Positions 34,371 to 43,180 of a DNA stretch of 64,000 bases are shown one piece after another. Under the pieces are notes generated by a model, which did not search any database, was not told the DNA's origin, and saw nothing but the letters and a program-made list of their open reading frames with translations. This DNA is from Candidatus Bathyarchaeota archaeon (GTDB taxonomy: Archaea; Thermoproteota; Bathyarchaeia; Bathyarchaeales; Bathycorpusculaceae). Each line of letters opens with the position of its first letter. Position 1 is the first letter of the stretch. The stretch covers positions 186,001-250,000 of the forward strand of contig JAOZHW010000007.1 in the NCBI GenBank assembly GCA_026014685.1. Direction: 5' to 3'. The position numbers and the translations under genes were made by a program.

Positions 34371-35558
34371 TTGACTATCTCAAAAAGAACCGCCTACGTT
34401 GCAATCCTCACAATGGGTATCGTAAGCATGTTAGGCGACATCGTTTACGAGTCAGGCAGAGGCATAACTCCTGATTACCTGAGTTTTCTGGGTCTCTCCG
34501 CGTTAACCATCGGTTTAGTCAGCGGGTTTGGAGAGTTTCTTGGTTATGCTGCAAGACTCGTCACAGGCAAACTGGCAGATAAGAGCCGCGCGTACTGGTT
34601 TTTCATTTTCCTCGGTTACGGCTGCATACTTGCCATACCCCTAGTAGGCGTGTCAACGAGTGTAGAATTAGTTATCGCTTTAATTTTGACGGAGCGATTA
34701 GGGAAGGCTTTGAGGTCGCCTTCTCGGGACACGGTTGTCTCGGTTATTAGTAAAAGTGTTGGGGCAGGGAAAGCTTTTGGTCTTCACGAAGCTATCGATC
34801 AAATAGGCGCAATCATTGGGCCCGCACTTTTCGGCGTTATACTACTGCTAACTGCAAACAATTACTCCATTGCGTTTGAACTGCTGATAATTCCCTTCAT
34901 TCTAATGATAATCGCGTTGATTTTCACCTATAAAAAAATCGGTAAAAAAGTAGACCAAAACATAGAGGTTGAAATAAAAGCAGCCAACGACAAAAAAACA
35001 CCGCTTAACCGCCACTTCTGGCTCTACTGCTCAGCAGTGTTCCTAAACACACTCGGTCTTCTTCCTGTAGCTTTGATACTGTTTCGTGGCTCCATGATTC
35101 TTCAACCGCTAGGGGCGCAGTGGATTATTCCTTTCCTCTATGTCATTGTTCAAGTGGTCGATGTTCCGATGGCTTTAGTGTCAGGGCACCTTTTCGACAA
35201 AATAGGTTTGAAAATTCTTTTGTTACCCTTTGCCCTTTCACTTCTCCCTGTGCTCGCTATCGCCTACGGCGGCTTAACTGGAGTAATCGCAGCCTGTGTC
35301 CTGTTCGGTTTAGTTTTAGGAATGCAGGAATCGATTTACCGTGCTGCAGTTAGCAATTTGGTTTCGCTCAACCAGCGAGGCACCGCGTACGGCGTTTTTA
35401 ACACCGTTTTGGGTGTCGGTACGCTTGCCAGCGGAGCCATCTTTGGTTTCTTGATGGACAGCGGATATTCTGTGTTAATATGGATTGGATTCTCAGCGGT
35501 AATCCAGATAGTAGCCTTATTGATGTTACAGAAGGCGCGGAATTGCCCGCTTACTTAG
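34371..35558 (+). CDS. major facilitator superfamily transporter
   Basis: The 395-residue protein has about twelve membrane helices with a TTG start. LADKSRAYW sits between helices 2 and 3, and EAIDQIGAIIGPALFG is the helix-5 motif of many drug and metabolite MFS exporters. The central loop (about 180-210) is charged. The substrate is unknown. Promoter copy B is 87 bases upstream. Confidence 0.87.
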   Translation: MTISKRTAYVAILTMGIVSMLGDIVYESGRGITPDYLSFLGLSALTIGLVSGFGEFLGYAARLVTGKLADKSRAYWFFIFLGYGCILAIPLVGVSTSVELVIALILTERLGKALRSPSRDTVVSVISKSVGAGKAFGLHEAIDQIGAIIGPALFGVILLLTANNYSIAFELLIIPFILMIIALIFTYKKIGKKVDQNIEVEIKAANDKKTPLNRHFWLYCSAVFLNTLGLLPVALILFRGSMILQPLGAQWIIPFLYVIVQVVDVPMALVSGHLFDKIGLKILLLPFALSLLPVLAIAYGGLTGVIAACVLFGLVLGMQESIYRAAVSNLVSLNQRGTAYGVFNTVLGVGTLASGAIFGFLMDSGYSVLIWIGFSAVIQIVALLMLQKARNCPLT

Positions 35559-35603
35559 GGCGACTGTCAGAAAGAAGCTGATGTGTTTACTACTAAGTTC
35601 TTT

Positions 35604-36896
35604 TTAGCGGGTAGCGGGGAGGGTTTGGTTCCAGTAGTAAACCGACTTATAATCCGCTTTCGAAACTGGGTAAGCTTCATCCTCAAAAACGATGTCCAGC
35701 GATGCGCCGTACCTCGCCAACAGTTTCCCCATGATGATGGCGATTTGCTCTGTGTTATCATCCGTATTCCAGAAGCCCCAAATTTTGTCGTCGGGTTCAC
35801 GCATGCCCCAACCATAATTGTGGGGTAAAACCAGCACCGCCTCAGGTTTACTTAAGTCAGTATAGGGCTTGCTGTGGATGTCGTTCCAGAAACGCTCCAG
35901 CGCAAGATAGTGCTCGTCAATCATAGCGGCTGCTGTGTTACCGTTGTCGTCTTTGGCATAGTTAAAGATCACTATGTACTTGGCTCCTGCCTGATAGGCG
36001 GTCAGCATCTGGCTGTAGATTTTTTCGCCTGAATCAAGAAAAGGCACATCATAATATTTCCAAGTGATCATGGCACCCCACTCTTTATCCATTAAACGAG
36101 CTGCACCTTTTACTTGAGCTATCTGCTGGGCAACACTGGCATTCCAACCTAACTCGGCGAACATTACATCATAGCCGCCTATGTAGTCCCACCAATACAA
36201 ACAGTAATCTGAAGTGAAAATCGGGATACCTCCAGTGGTTAGGTTCTGCATGCCAGGGTCTTTTACGATCACTTCGTTGATGAAGAAGTCAGCTTCCATG
36301 TTGTAATCTGTGGGTTTGACGCCGTTATCTACGTAGTTGAGCATTTTTAGGTAAATCTGGTACATAGCTTCGGCTGCTGAATGGTCTATTTCGTTGAGGT
36401 GTTCACCGAACCATTGATACCAAAGTCCCCACTCGCCATCCAGTTGGATTCCTCCGGGCTCATCGTTGTAATAGACACCAAGGAACTTATTCCCCCAACG
36501 TTGTGTCCAATTCTGCTTAACAGCAGTCATGTCCTGCTCCCAAAACCAAGTGGTGGTGTCGTTATCGTAGGGACTGTTGATCCCCAAGTTAACTATGACG
36601 CTTTGCCCGTTGGCTACCGCGTAATCGCAGATTTCCATAACCGCCGTTTCGTTTCTGCTTAGTGTGCTTCTCCCGATGTCTAGAATAAACAGGTTAGTGT
36701 AGGTTTTTGTCCGGTCGATTTGGGTTTTGGCTTCGGCGCTGGTGTTTCCGCAGAACGCGATCCCAACGTAGGGGTTGCTGTTTATGGTGGCGCTTGTTAG
36801 GCTTAGATGTAGCTGGAGAAGTGTGGCGGAGAGCACTATGAGGGCGATGAGGGTGGTGGGAATCAAGTATTTCTTGACTCGACTAATCCTACTCAT
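35604..36896 (-). CDS. membrane-anchored glycosidase-like extracellular protein
   Basis: The 430-residue protein has an N-terminal membrane anchor (about 10-31) and an outside domain with many Trp, Tyr and N-glycosylation sites. FLGVYYNDEPGG (about 139-150), IPIFTSDYCLYWWDYIGG and GAMITWKYYD look like barrel strand ends with acidic residues, as in glycoside hydrolases, but I cannot name a family or the catalytic pair. It has a convergent neighbour and a divergent NosD-like gene, so this is a surface-protein cluster. Confidence 0.72.
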   Translation of the reverse strand: MSRISRVKKYLIPTTLIALIVLSATLLQLHLSLTSATINSNPYVGIAFCGNTSAEAKTQIDRTKTYTNLFILDIGRSTLSRNETAVMEICDYAVANGQSVIVNLGINSPYDNDTTTWFWEQDMTAVKQNWTQRWGNKFLGVYYNDEPGGIQLDGEWGLWYQWFGEHLNEIDHSAAEAMYQIYLKMLNYVDNGVKPTDYNMEADFFINEVIVKDPGMQNLTTGGIPIFTSDYCLYWWDYIGGYDVMFAELGWNASVAQQIAQVKGAARLMDKEWGAMITWKYYDVPFLDSGEKIYSQMLTAYQAGAKYIVIFNYAKDDNGNTAAAMIDEHYLALERFWNDIHSKPYTDLSKPEAVLVLPHNYGWGMREPDDKIWGFWNTDDNTEQIAIIMGKLLARYGASLDIVFEDEAYPVSKADYKSVYYWNQTLPATR

Positions 36897-37049
36897 GTCA
36901 AAGCCTTACAGTGAACTGGCGGCTTCCTTCTGCTTATAGTTTTGCCAAAAACACACCCAAAAAAACAGCCCCAAAGTGAGCATGAGTGTTCCAGTTTGGG
37001 AACATTTTGTTCCTTGAGTAGAACTAAATCCGCTGTTACAGTTGACTTG

Positions 37050-38168
37050 ATGGTGAACTGTATGCGCAAAGCTGCAAGCTTAACGATAATCATCTTCATG
37101 TTAGCGGCTTCTATAGTTGTGTTTCAGCCTTTGGAGGCAAAGGGAAACGTGATAGTGGTTCCCGACGATTTTCTCACCATAAACCAAGCCATCCAGAACG
37201 CTAAAGACGACGACACAATATTCATCAAACAAGGCATCTACAATGAAACCTTAGTCATCGATAAACGGTTGACAATCAGGGGCGAGGATACAAACAAAAC
37301 TGTACTCAACGGGAACTATCGCGAAACCGTTATTCAGGTCCGCTATTATAACGTCACCATAACAGGTTTGACGATTTTGTTCTCTCAAGACCACAATAGT
37401 GCACACCGCTACTATATACGTCCCCCTGGCAACAGTTCCGCCTTCTTTGTAAGGCATACTGACTGGGAAGAAGGGCTGTCTGGAATTCATCTTCAAAATG
37501 CCCAATACTGCAACATCTCTGGTAACATAGTTTCAGATTGTGGCTTGGGTTTATGGCTAACAGGATCCCAGTACAACACGATTTCTGGAAATACCTTTGT
37601 TCGAAACAACAATGGATTAGTGGCTCAAACTTCATGGTACAACAAAATCGTCGGAAACACGTTTCTAGATGGAGGCGCAGGCGTTTGTTTACCGCCACAA
37701 AACGTCTTTAAAACGGGTTTGGTCAACGATCAATCATCTGGTTACAATACATTTGTACATAACAACTTTATCGGCAACCAAATACCCATAGAAAGCCTAA
37801 GCCTAGTAAATACAACGTCGAACATTTGGGATGATGGAACAGAAGGCAACTACTGGAGCACATACAACGGCACTGACAGCGATGGCAACCACATAGGCGA
37901 CCAACCCTACCAAATCATGGCAGAATACTACACAGGTTACATAAGCAATGCCGTCTGGAAAGAGCAAGTGTACGGCGTAGATAACTACCCCCTTATGGAG
38001 CCTTTCAATGATGACAATGTGGTTGTCGCATCAACAGACCCTGATATGCAAGCAAAACAGAACTCAGCCACCTTAACCCTGATAGAGGTAACCGCCGCAG
38101 TGACAGCCCTAATCGTCATCGTAGCATTGATTGTTTACTTCAAGAAACACGGTTTCTTCTCACTTTAA
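37050..38168 (+). CDS. second NosD-like beta-helix surface protein
   Basis: From ATG 37050 this is 372 residues. A signal peptide (about 5-27, ending QPLEAKG) leads to VIVVPDDFLTINQAIQNAKDDDTIFI, the same opening as the NosD-like protein at 24 kb. Beta-helix rungs follow (NAQYCNISGNIVSDCG, SQYNTISGNTFVRNN), and a C-terminal helix with LIVIVALIVYFKKH anchors it. The frame is open further upstream, but the signal peptide sets the start. It overlaps the ECF gene stop by 4 bases. Confidence 0.85.
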   Translation: MVNCMRKAASLTIIIFMLAASIVVFQPLEAKGNVIVVPDDFLTINQAIQNAKDDDTIFIKQGIYNETLVIDKRLTIRGEDTNKTVLNGNYRETVIQVRYYNVTITGLTILFSQDHNSAHRYYIRPPGNSSAFFVRHTDWEEGLSGIHLQNAQYCNISGNIVSDCGLGLWLTGSQYNTISGNTFVRNNNGLVAQTSWYNKIVGNTFLDGGAGVCLPPQNVFKTGLVNDQSSGYNTFVHNNFIGNQIPIESLSLVNTTSNIWDDGTEGNYWSTYNGTDSDGNHIGDQPYQIMAEYYTGYISNAVWKEQVYGVDNYPLMEPFNDDNVVVASTDPDMQAKQNSATLTLIEVTAAVTALIVIVALIVYFKKHGFFSL

Positions 38169-38758
38169 ATTAGCGGAGAATTCGAAACTAGCGAGCCGTA
38201 CTTAACTAGTCTTTTGGCTATGAGGTAACTTAATGGAACCATGATGATGGGCACGGTTATGTTGTAGATAATCATGGCGGGCAGCATTGCAAGCACCATA
38301 TTATACGAAGCTGCAATAGACAACCCCGAAACCACCGACACCAAGAAACCATACACAAAATAATCCAGCGGCAACATAATTAATGTCCTACTTACCGCGC
38401 CAAGGGTTGTGGAGAACCCCACCGATTTGGCTACGTAAACGTTTTTTGACATTTGGCGCCGCTTAACAAACTCTATTGCAGAGTAAATCCCTAAAAACAT
38501 TGCAATGACTGAAATTAAATAGTAAGGTGGCCCGATTGGACCCGCGGGGTTTTGGTAGAGCACAATCGTCATGAGCATGTTTAGGGTTGCAATTAAAAGG
38601 GCTGGCTTCAACCCAAAAAGCAACAGCGCCACAATCAAGACGACGTCGCCCATTTGATACGAAAAGTATGGCAAATAAGGTACAGGAATTTTGATGTAGT
38701 TTAGCACTGTTGCGAGAGCAGTGAAAGCGATAGCAACCGCTACTGCTTTAGTGTTCAC
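38165..38758 (-). CDS. ECF transporter S component-like membrane protein
   Basis: The 197-residue protein has about six helices and starts at GTG with AAGGAG upstream. IPVPYLPYFSYQMGDVVLIVALLLFG is typical of ECF substrate-binding (S) subunits, which take up vitamins or metals with a shared energising module. The substrate cannot be read. No ATPase or T component is in the window. The Lrp pair lies just upstream on the same strand. Confidence 0.75.
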   Translation of the reverse strand: MNTKAVAVAIAFTALATVLNYIKIPVPYLPYFSYQMGDVVLIVALLLFGLKPALLIATLNMLMTIVLYQNPAGPIGPPYYLISVIAMFLGIYSAIEFVKRRQMSKNVYVAKSVGFSTTLGAVSRTLIMLPLDYFVYGFLVSVVSGLSIAASYNMVLAMLPAMIIYNITVPIIMVPLSYLIAKRLVKYGSLVSNSPLI

Positions 38759-38854
38759 TTTTCTTTCTCCTTAGGGGCAAACCTCGCCTGCCTTTTGGGC
38801 ATTTTAGAATATGATGCTAATAGATTTTTCCAAAATCCACCCTGCTTGAAGCTC

Positions 38855-39340
38855 TCACAGTTTATCTGCAAGAACCCGGCATCTCTGATTGAGCATCTCA
38901 CCAAAGTTGTGCCCGATTGGAAAACTATTGTTGTTTATGCAGTAAAAATCAACTTTTTGGATGTTGGGCGCTTTTTTTGCCTCCGATATCAGTGTTTGGA
39001 TGCTTGTTAGGTCTGTAATAGGCGCGATCGCCATTATGTCGCAGGGGCCGATGATTTCTGTGACTACTAGCACGTTTTTTATGTTCTTTAGGTACGCCAC
39101 GGTTTCGAATTTGTTGCTGTTCGGCAGCAGGTTAATGAGTAGAAAAGTTTTTCCTTGGTAGCCTAACCGCGCCAAGTCAAGGGATACGATGCAGCGAAAA
39201 ATTTTGCCCTCTTTCTTCATTTTTTCATAGCGTCTTCGAACGGTGCAGGGGGTGGAGTGAACATTTTTTGCTATGTCAACAAAAGACATCAACCCGTCTT
39301 TTTGCAGTTCAGCTAAAATGAGGTAATCTAGCTTGTCCAT
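38855..39340 (-). CDS. Lrp/AsnC-family regulator (second of a coupled pair)
   Basis: The 161-residue protein has a winged helix (DYLILAELQKDGLMSFVDIAK, recognition helix TPCTVRRRYEKMKKEG) and a RAM-like domain (VVTEIIGPCDIMAIAPITD). Its ATG shares a base with the stop of the upstream lrp (TGATG at 39338-39342), so both are made together. Such pairs may form mixed oligomers. Confidence 0.86.
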   Translation of the reverse strand: MDKLDYLILAELQKDGLMSFVDIAKNVHSTPCTVRRRYEKMKKEGKIFRCIVSLDLARLGYQGKTFLLINLLPNSNKFETVAYLKNIKNVLVVTEIIGPCDIMAIAPITDLTSIQTLISEAKKAPNIQKVDFYCINNNSFPIGHNFGEMLNQRCRVLADKL

Positions 39341-39825
39341 CAGGTACACCCAGTTTTCGGCATCAAATCAATGTTTTCGAAATTTAGGATTGGTAACCCT
39401 GACCACACGGACACAACGACTTTTCGGATTCCAGGTAGCCGCCGCACCATTTCCACGCGATCGTTTAGGCTTTCGAAATTTTCTGAATAAATCAATGCGT
39501 AGAGGTCGTATTTTCCTATGCTTACGGAGGGCTCGATTAGGCAGGTGTGTTCTTTGAAAAACCTTAAAATTTCATCTACGTCGGCGTCGTTTTCAGTTTC
39601 CATTCCAATAGAGGCAACTAGGTATAGTTTGAAATTATCCAGTGAGGCGAACAGGGTTGCGCCTGTGATGACGCCTTGTTTTTTGAGGCGGTTTATTCGG
39701 TTGAATACTGATACGGCGGATATGCCGCATTTTTTGGCTATTTCTTTTAGGCTTAGGCGTGCGTCTTTGATGAGGAGGTGTATGATTTGTTCGTCTATTT
39801 CGTCGATTTCAACTTTGGGGGACAT
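39340..39825 (-). CDS. Lrp/AsnC-family regulator (first of a coupled pair)
   Basis: The 161-residue protein has an N-terminal HTH (DEQIIHLLIKDARLSLKEIAK, then ISAVSVFNRINRLKKQG) and a C-terminal RAM domain (IGKYDLYALIYSENFE). It is divergent from the large surface-protein gene and shares with it a 205-base region that holds a perfect 20-bp palindrome. It may control its own gene and the surface protein. Confidence 0.88.
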   Translation of the reverse strand: MSPKVEIDEIDEQIIHLLIKDARLSLKEIAKKCGISAVSVFNRINRLKKQGVITGATLFASLDNFKLYLVASIGMETENDADVDEILRFFKEHTCLIEPSVSIGKYDLYALIYSENFESLNDRVEMVRRLPGIRKVVVSVWSGLPILNFENIDLMPKTGCT

Positions 39826-39886
39826 ATGTGTAGCCAGTTTCTTGTGTGATAGATAGGTGTTTGTGTTTTTCTTCTTTAATTATACG

Positions 39887-39908
39887 TCATAATATATATC
39901 CATTATGA
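39887..39908. promoter_or_regulatory. inverted repeat between lrp pair and surface-protein gene
   Basis: TCATAAT (39887-39893) and ATTATGA (39902-39908) are perfect complements with an 8-base AT-rich spacer. It sits just upstream of the lrp promoter region and fits an Lrp-type dyad. It is separate from the palindrome at 39930. Confidence 0.6.
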
Positions 39909-39929
39909 TAAAATTTTAGTGATTTAGCA

Positions 39930-39949
39930 ATTTATTATTAATAATAAAT
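39930..39949. promoter_or_regulatory. perfect 20-bp AT palindrome
   Basis: ATTTATTATT followed by its exact complement AATAATAAAT spans 39930-39949. Centred about 40 bases upstream of the surface-protein TATA box (TTTTATAAA, 39975-39983), it is placed as an operator or activator site. Lrp-family proteins often bind such AT palindromes. Confidence 0.65.
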
Positions 39950-39974
39950 CAGTATAAAGCAGTGTTTTGAAAAG

Positions 39975-40021
39975 TTTTATAAACACAACACATCGAGATG
40001 TAGAAGCACGCACTTAAGGAG
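39975..40021 (+). promoter_or_regulatory. promoter and ribosome-binding site of the surface-protein gene
   Basis: TTTTATAAA at 39975-39983 is a strong TATA box, and transcription would start near 40008. AAGGAG at 40016-40021 lies ten bases before the ATG at 40032. The strength of both signals fits an abundant protein. Confidence 0.7.
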
Positions 40022-40031
40022 AAAAAGAAAA

Positions 40032-42518
40032 ATGAAAATTAGTATAAAAAAAGCAGCAGCAACAATCCTACTGCTCTCATTCATACTACCAATGATAGCG
40101 ATACTACCAGCAATCGACGCACAAACCGCCTTAACTAGAAAAACCTACGCATTCTGTAACGCCACACCAAACCCCGTCGGCGTCGGCCAAGAAACACTCA
40201 TCCACCTCGGCATCTCCGAAGCCACCAACGGCACCTACTTCCAATGGAAAGGCCTAACCGTCGAAGTAATCCGACCAGACAACACAACCACAACCCTTGG
40301 ACCATTCAACACAGACTCCACAGGCGGAACAGGCACAGTCCTCGTACCCGACCAAGTCGGAACATACAAACTAAGAACACACTTCCCAGAACAGAAAATG
40401 GTCCCTGCATTCACATTCCCCGCTGTTGAATATACTTTTACTGCTAGCACCAGCGAATGGCTTAATTTGGTCGTTCAAGAAGAACCCATACCTTACTTTC
40501 CAGGTTTTCCGCTGCCAACTGAATACTGGAACAGACCCATCAACGCACAATTCTACGAATGGGCTCCTCTGACAGGCCAATGGTTAAGACCCGCAGGTAG
40601 CTACAGCATGCCCCCAATCGAAAAGTTCCACGAAGGCAATTCTGAAGCACCTGAAACAGCTCACATACTCTGGACCAAACAGTATGCCCAAGGAGGCATG
40701 ACTGGAGGCGAACAGGGAGTAATGGGTTACGAGATGGGTGACGCATACGTCGGCAAATTCTTAGGTACCGTTGTCATCGACGGCGTAATGTACTACAACG
40801 CTTTCCAATCCACAGGCGGTACAAATGTAGAACAAAATGTCCACGCAATCAACCTGAAAACTGGCGAAGAACTATGGGTTAAAAACTGGAATAACACACG
40901 CTTAGCCTTTGGTCAGGTATACAACTTCCAAGGATTCAACTACTACGGCGCATTCGCATACTTATGGACAACAACTGGCACCACATGGGACGCATACGAC
41001 GCATTAACTGGCAGATGGGTATACCGCATAACCGATGTTCCCTCAGCGAGCCCAAACTATAACTACTATGGCGAAAGAGGCGAAATCATAAGATACCAAG
41101 TTAACCTACAAAACGGCTGGATGATATGCTGGAACTCGAGTCGAGCTACAAACCCCCAGACAGCAATGGCTGTTGCAGACGGCAGTTGGGACGTACCCGG
41201 AAACACATACAACGGCACAAGAGGCATAATGTGGAATGTAACCATACCCAAAGGACTACCAGGCGCAGTATGCCACGCAGAAGTTAACGACTGCATACTT
41301 GGGTCACAGGCATCTGCATTCCCAAGTTACAGAGGCTCAACCATCACTTCATGGGCAATTAGCACAAAACCAGAAACCGCGGGGCAACTGTTATGGAACA
41401 AAACTTGGACGGTACCTTCAGGGTTTGAAGACGCAAACTGGGTTTGGAGCGACGTCAGCTTCGAAGACCGCGTTTTCATCATATCCTGCAAAGAAAACAT
41501 CCGATTCTACGGCTTCAACCTAAATACCGGGAATTTCATGTGGGAAACCGAACCTGAACCATACCTACAATACTACGACAAATGGTACGGCCCCTGCCAC
41601 GGCTACGGATTATTCTTCAGCGAACGCATGAGCGGACAAACAATCGCCTACGACATGCAAACAGGCAAACGAGTCTGGAACTATAACTGCTCAGACCCCT
41701 ACTCAGAAATCCTATGGAGCGAAAACTTCCCAACCATGTTCCACTTCGTCACCGACGGCAAAATCTACCTGTCCTACGCAGAGCACTCACCCAACCTAAG
41801 CTCAAGAGGCGCACCCATGGTCTGCCTCAACGCAACCACAGGTGAAGAAATCTGGCGAATCAGCTGGTTTGCTAACTGGTGGGGCGGAACATGCGTCATC
41901 GGCGACAGCGTAATGGCAGGTCTCAACGCAGGCTACGACAACCGCCTATACTCATTTGGCAAAGGCCCCAGCGCAACAACGATTTCCGCGGCACCCAAAG
42001 TCTCAACTAACGGCAACAAAGTCCTAGTGGAAGGCTTCGTAACTGACCTTGCACCAGGCCTAAGCAACTATGACATCAAAGTTCGCTTCCCCAACGGTGT
42101 CCCCGCAGTCTCAGACGCAAGCATGACGGATTGGATGCAATACGTCTGGATGCAGTACCCACGCCCAACCAACGCCACAGGCGTAGATGTAACCATAACT
42201 GTGTTTGACCCCAACGGCAACCACTACAAAGTAGCTAGCGCAACAAGCGACGCAAACGGTTTCTACAGCACCTCATTTGTGCCAGAAGTTCCAGGCAGAT
42301 ACACCCTCATCGCAACCTTTGACGGCACAAAATCATACTACGGTTCAACTGCAGTGACCGCGATAGAAGTCGAAGACGCACCACAGCCAACCGCTGCACC
42401 CACACCAGCACCTGCATCACCCGTTGAGATGTACTTTGTTCCAGCAGTAGTCGCCATTATAATTGCTATCGTCTTAGTCGGCGTAGTAATCATAATGGTC
42501 CTCAAGAAAAGACCATAA
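40032..42518 (+). CDS. large PQQ-like beta-propeller surface protein with C-terminal anchor
   Basis: The 828-residue protein has a signal peptide (about 1-31, ending AIDAQT), an Ig-like first domain (30-130), then PQQ/WD-like propeller repeats: NLKTGEELWVKNW, DALTGRWVYRI, NLNTGNFMWETE, DMQTGKRVWNYN, NATTGEEIWRISW. A second Ig-like domain follows (about 660-770), then a Pro/Ala/Thr stalk, one membrane helix (VPAVVAIIIAIVLVGVVIIM) and KKRP. C-rich codon use and a strong promoter suggest high expression, possibly an S-layer or sugar-binding coat protein. No enzyme site is seen. Confidence 0.87.
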   Translation: MKISIKKAAATILLLSFILPMIAILPAIDAQTALTRKTYAFCNATPNPVGVGQETLIHLGISEATNGTYFQWKGLTVEVIRPDNTTTTLGPFNTDSTGGTGTVLVPDQVGTYKLRTHFPEQKMVPAFTFPAVEYTFTASTSEWLNLVVQEEPIPYFPGFPLPTEYWNRPINAQFYEWAPLTGQWLRPAGSYSMPPIEKFHEGNSEAPETAHILWTKQYAQGGMTGGEQGVMGYEMGDAYVGKFLGTVVIDGVMYYNAFQSTGGTNVEQNVHAINLKTGEELWVKNWNNTRLAFGQVYNFQGFNYYGAFAYLWTTTGTTWDAYDALTGRWVYRITDVPSASPNYNYYGERGEIIRYQVNLQNGWMICWNSSRATNPQTAMAVADGSWDVPGNTYNGTRGIMWNVTIPKGLPGAVCHAEVNDCILGSQASAFPSYRGSTITSWAISTKPETAGQLLWNKTWTVPSGFEDANWVWSDVSFEDRVFIISCKENIRFYGFNLNTGNFMWETEPEPYLQYYDKWYGPCHGYGLFFSERMSGQTIAYDMQTGKRVWNYNCSDPYSEILWSENFPTMFHFVTDGKIYLSYAEHSPNLSSRGAPMVCLNATTGEEIWRISWFANWWGGTCVIGDSVMAGLNAGYDNRLYSFGKGPSATTISAAPKVSTNGNKVLVEGFVTDLAPGLSNYDIKVRFPNGVPAVSDASMTDWMQYVWMQYPRPTNATGVDVTITVFDPNGNHYKVASATSDANGFYSTSFVPEVPGRYTLIATFDGTKSYYGSTAVTAIEVEDAPQPTAAPTPAPASPVEMYFVPAVVAIIIAIVLVGVVIIMVLKKRP

Positions 42519-42712
42519 AACAACAAACACCAAAATCCCTTCCCCTTTTTTAGTCCCAAATAAGTGTTGGAGAAAGAACGAGGCTGAGAGGGCTCTGGCT
42601 CAAACTTAAGAGTTGCAAAGTAGCGTTTGCATTTCTTTCTCCTAAAAACCAGAGCCCCAGCAAACCCCACCACATTTGCCGACGCATATTTTTTAAGCAT
42701 ACACCACCCTAA
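42519..42712 (+). other. intergenic region with interleaved inverted repeats (possible pseudoknot)
   Basis: L1 GGAGAAAGAA (42569-42578) is complementary to R1 TTCTTTCTCC (42633-42642), and L2 GGGCTCTGG (42590-42598) to R2 CCAGAGCCC (42649-42657). The order L1-L2-R1-R2 is that of an H-type pseudoknot, with loops of 11, 34 and 6 bases. Upstream, a pyrimidine/T-run (about 42538-42551) may end the surface-protein transcript. A TATA-like stretch near 42688 serves the next gene. I see no frame here. Confidence 0.6.
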
Positions 42713-43180
42713 TTGTCAACAACGGAGCCTAACCCTTTGGAGCCAAACGAAGAACTCAACTCAACACTATTCCAAACATACGTTTACATTGTTAAAGCCG
42801 ACAAACCTGTGGGTCCACGGGATTTGATGCGCGGCGCCAACCTCAGCAGCCCAAGCGTTGCCTACCGTAACCTTCAGCGCCTCATCGACTTAGATTTGGT
42901 TGTTAAAGACGACTACGGTAACTATGTGGCCAAAAAGAAGGTTAATTTGAAGGGGTATGTTTGGGTTGGGAAAAGGCTGGTTCTGCGCTTTGCGATTTTT
43001 GGTTTGGTTTTTTTGGGGGTTTTGCTTGCAGAGTTTGCGGTTTTGATTCCGCATCTTTTGTTGGGTTCGATGGTTGAGGGCTCGTTTTGGCTTTTAACGA
43101 TTGTGACGGTTGTTTCTGCAGCGATTTTTCTCTATGAAGGCTTGAAGTATAGGAAGAAGCGGCGACCGAGAAGCAACTAG
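42713..43180 (+). CDS. winged-helix protein with membrane helices
   Basis: The 155-residue protein begins at TTG, about 22-25 bases after an AT-run (TATTTTTTAA, 42688-42697), so the mRNA may be leaderless. Residues about 15-75 are a winged helix (YIVKADKPVGPRDLMRGANLSSPSVAYRNLQRLIDLDLV). Two or three membrane helices follow and a basic tail KYRKKRRPRSN. A membrane-tethered regulator is implied. Its target is unknown; the surface-protein gene upstream is a candidate. Confidence 0.8.
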   Translation: MSTTEPNPLEPNEELNSTLFQTYVYIVKADKPVGPRDLMRGANLSSPSVAYRNLQRLIDLDLVVKDDYGNYVAKKKVNLKGYVWVGKRLVLRFAIFGLVFLGVLLAEFAVLIPHLLLGSMVEGSFWLLTIVTVVSAAIFLYEGLKYRKKRRPRSN

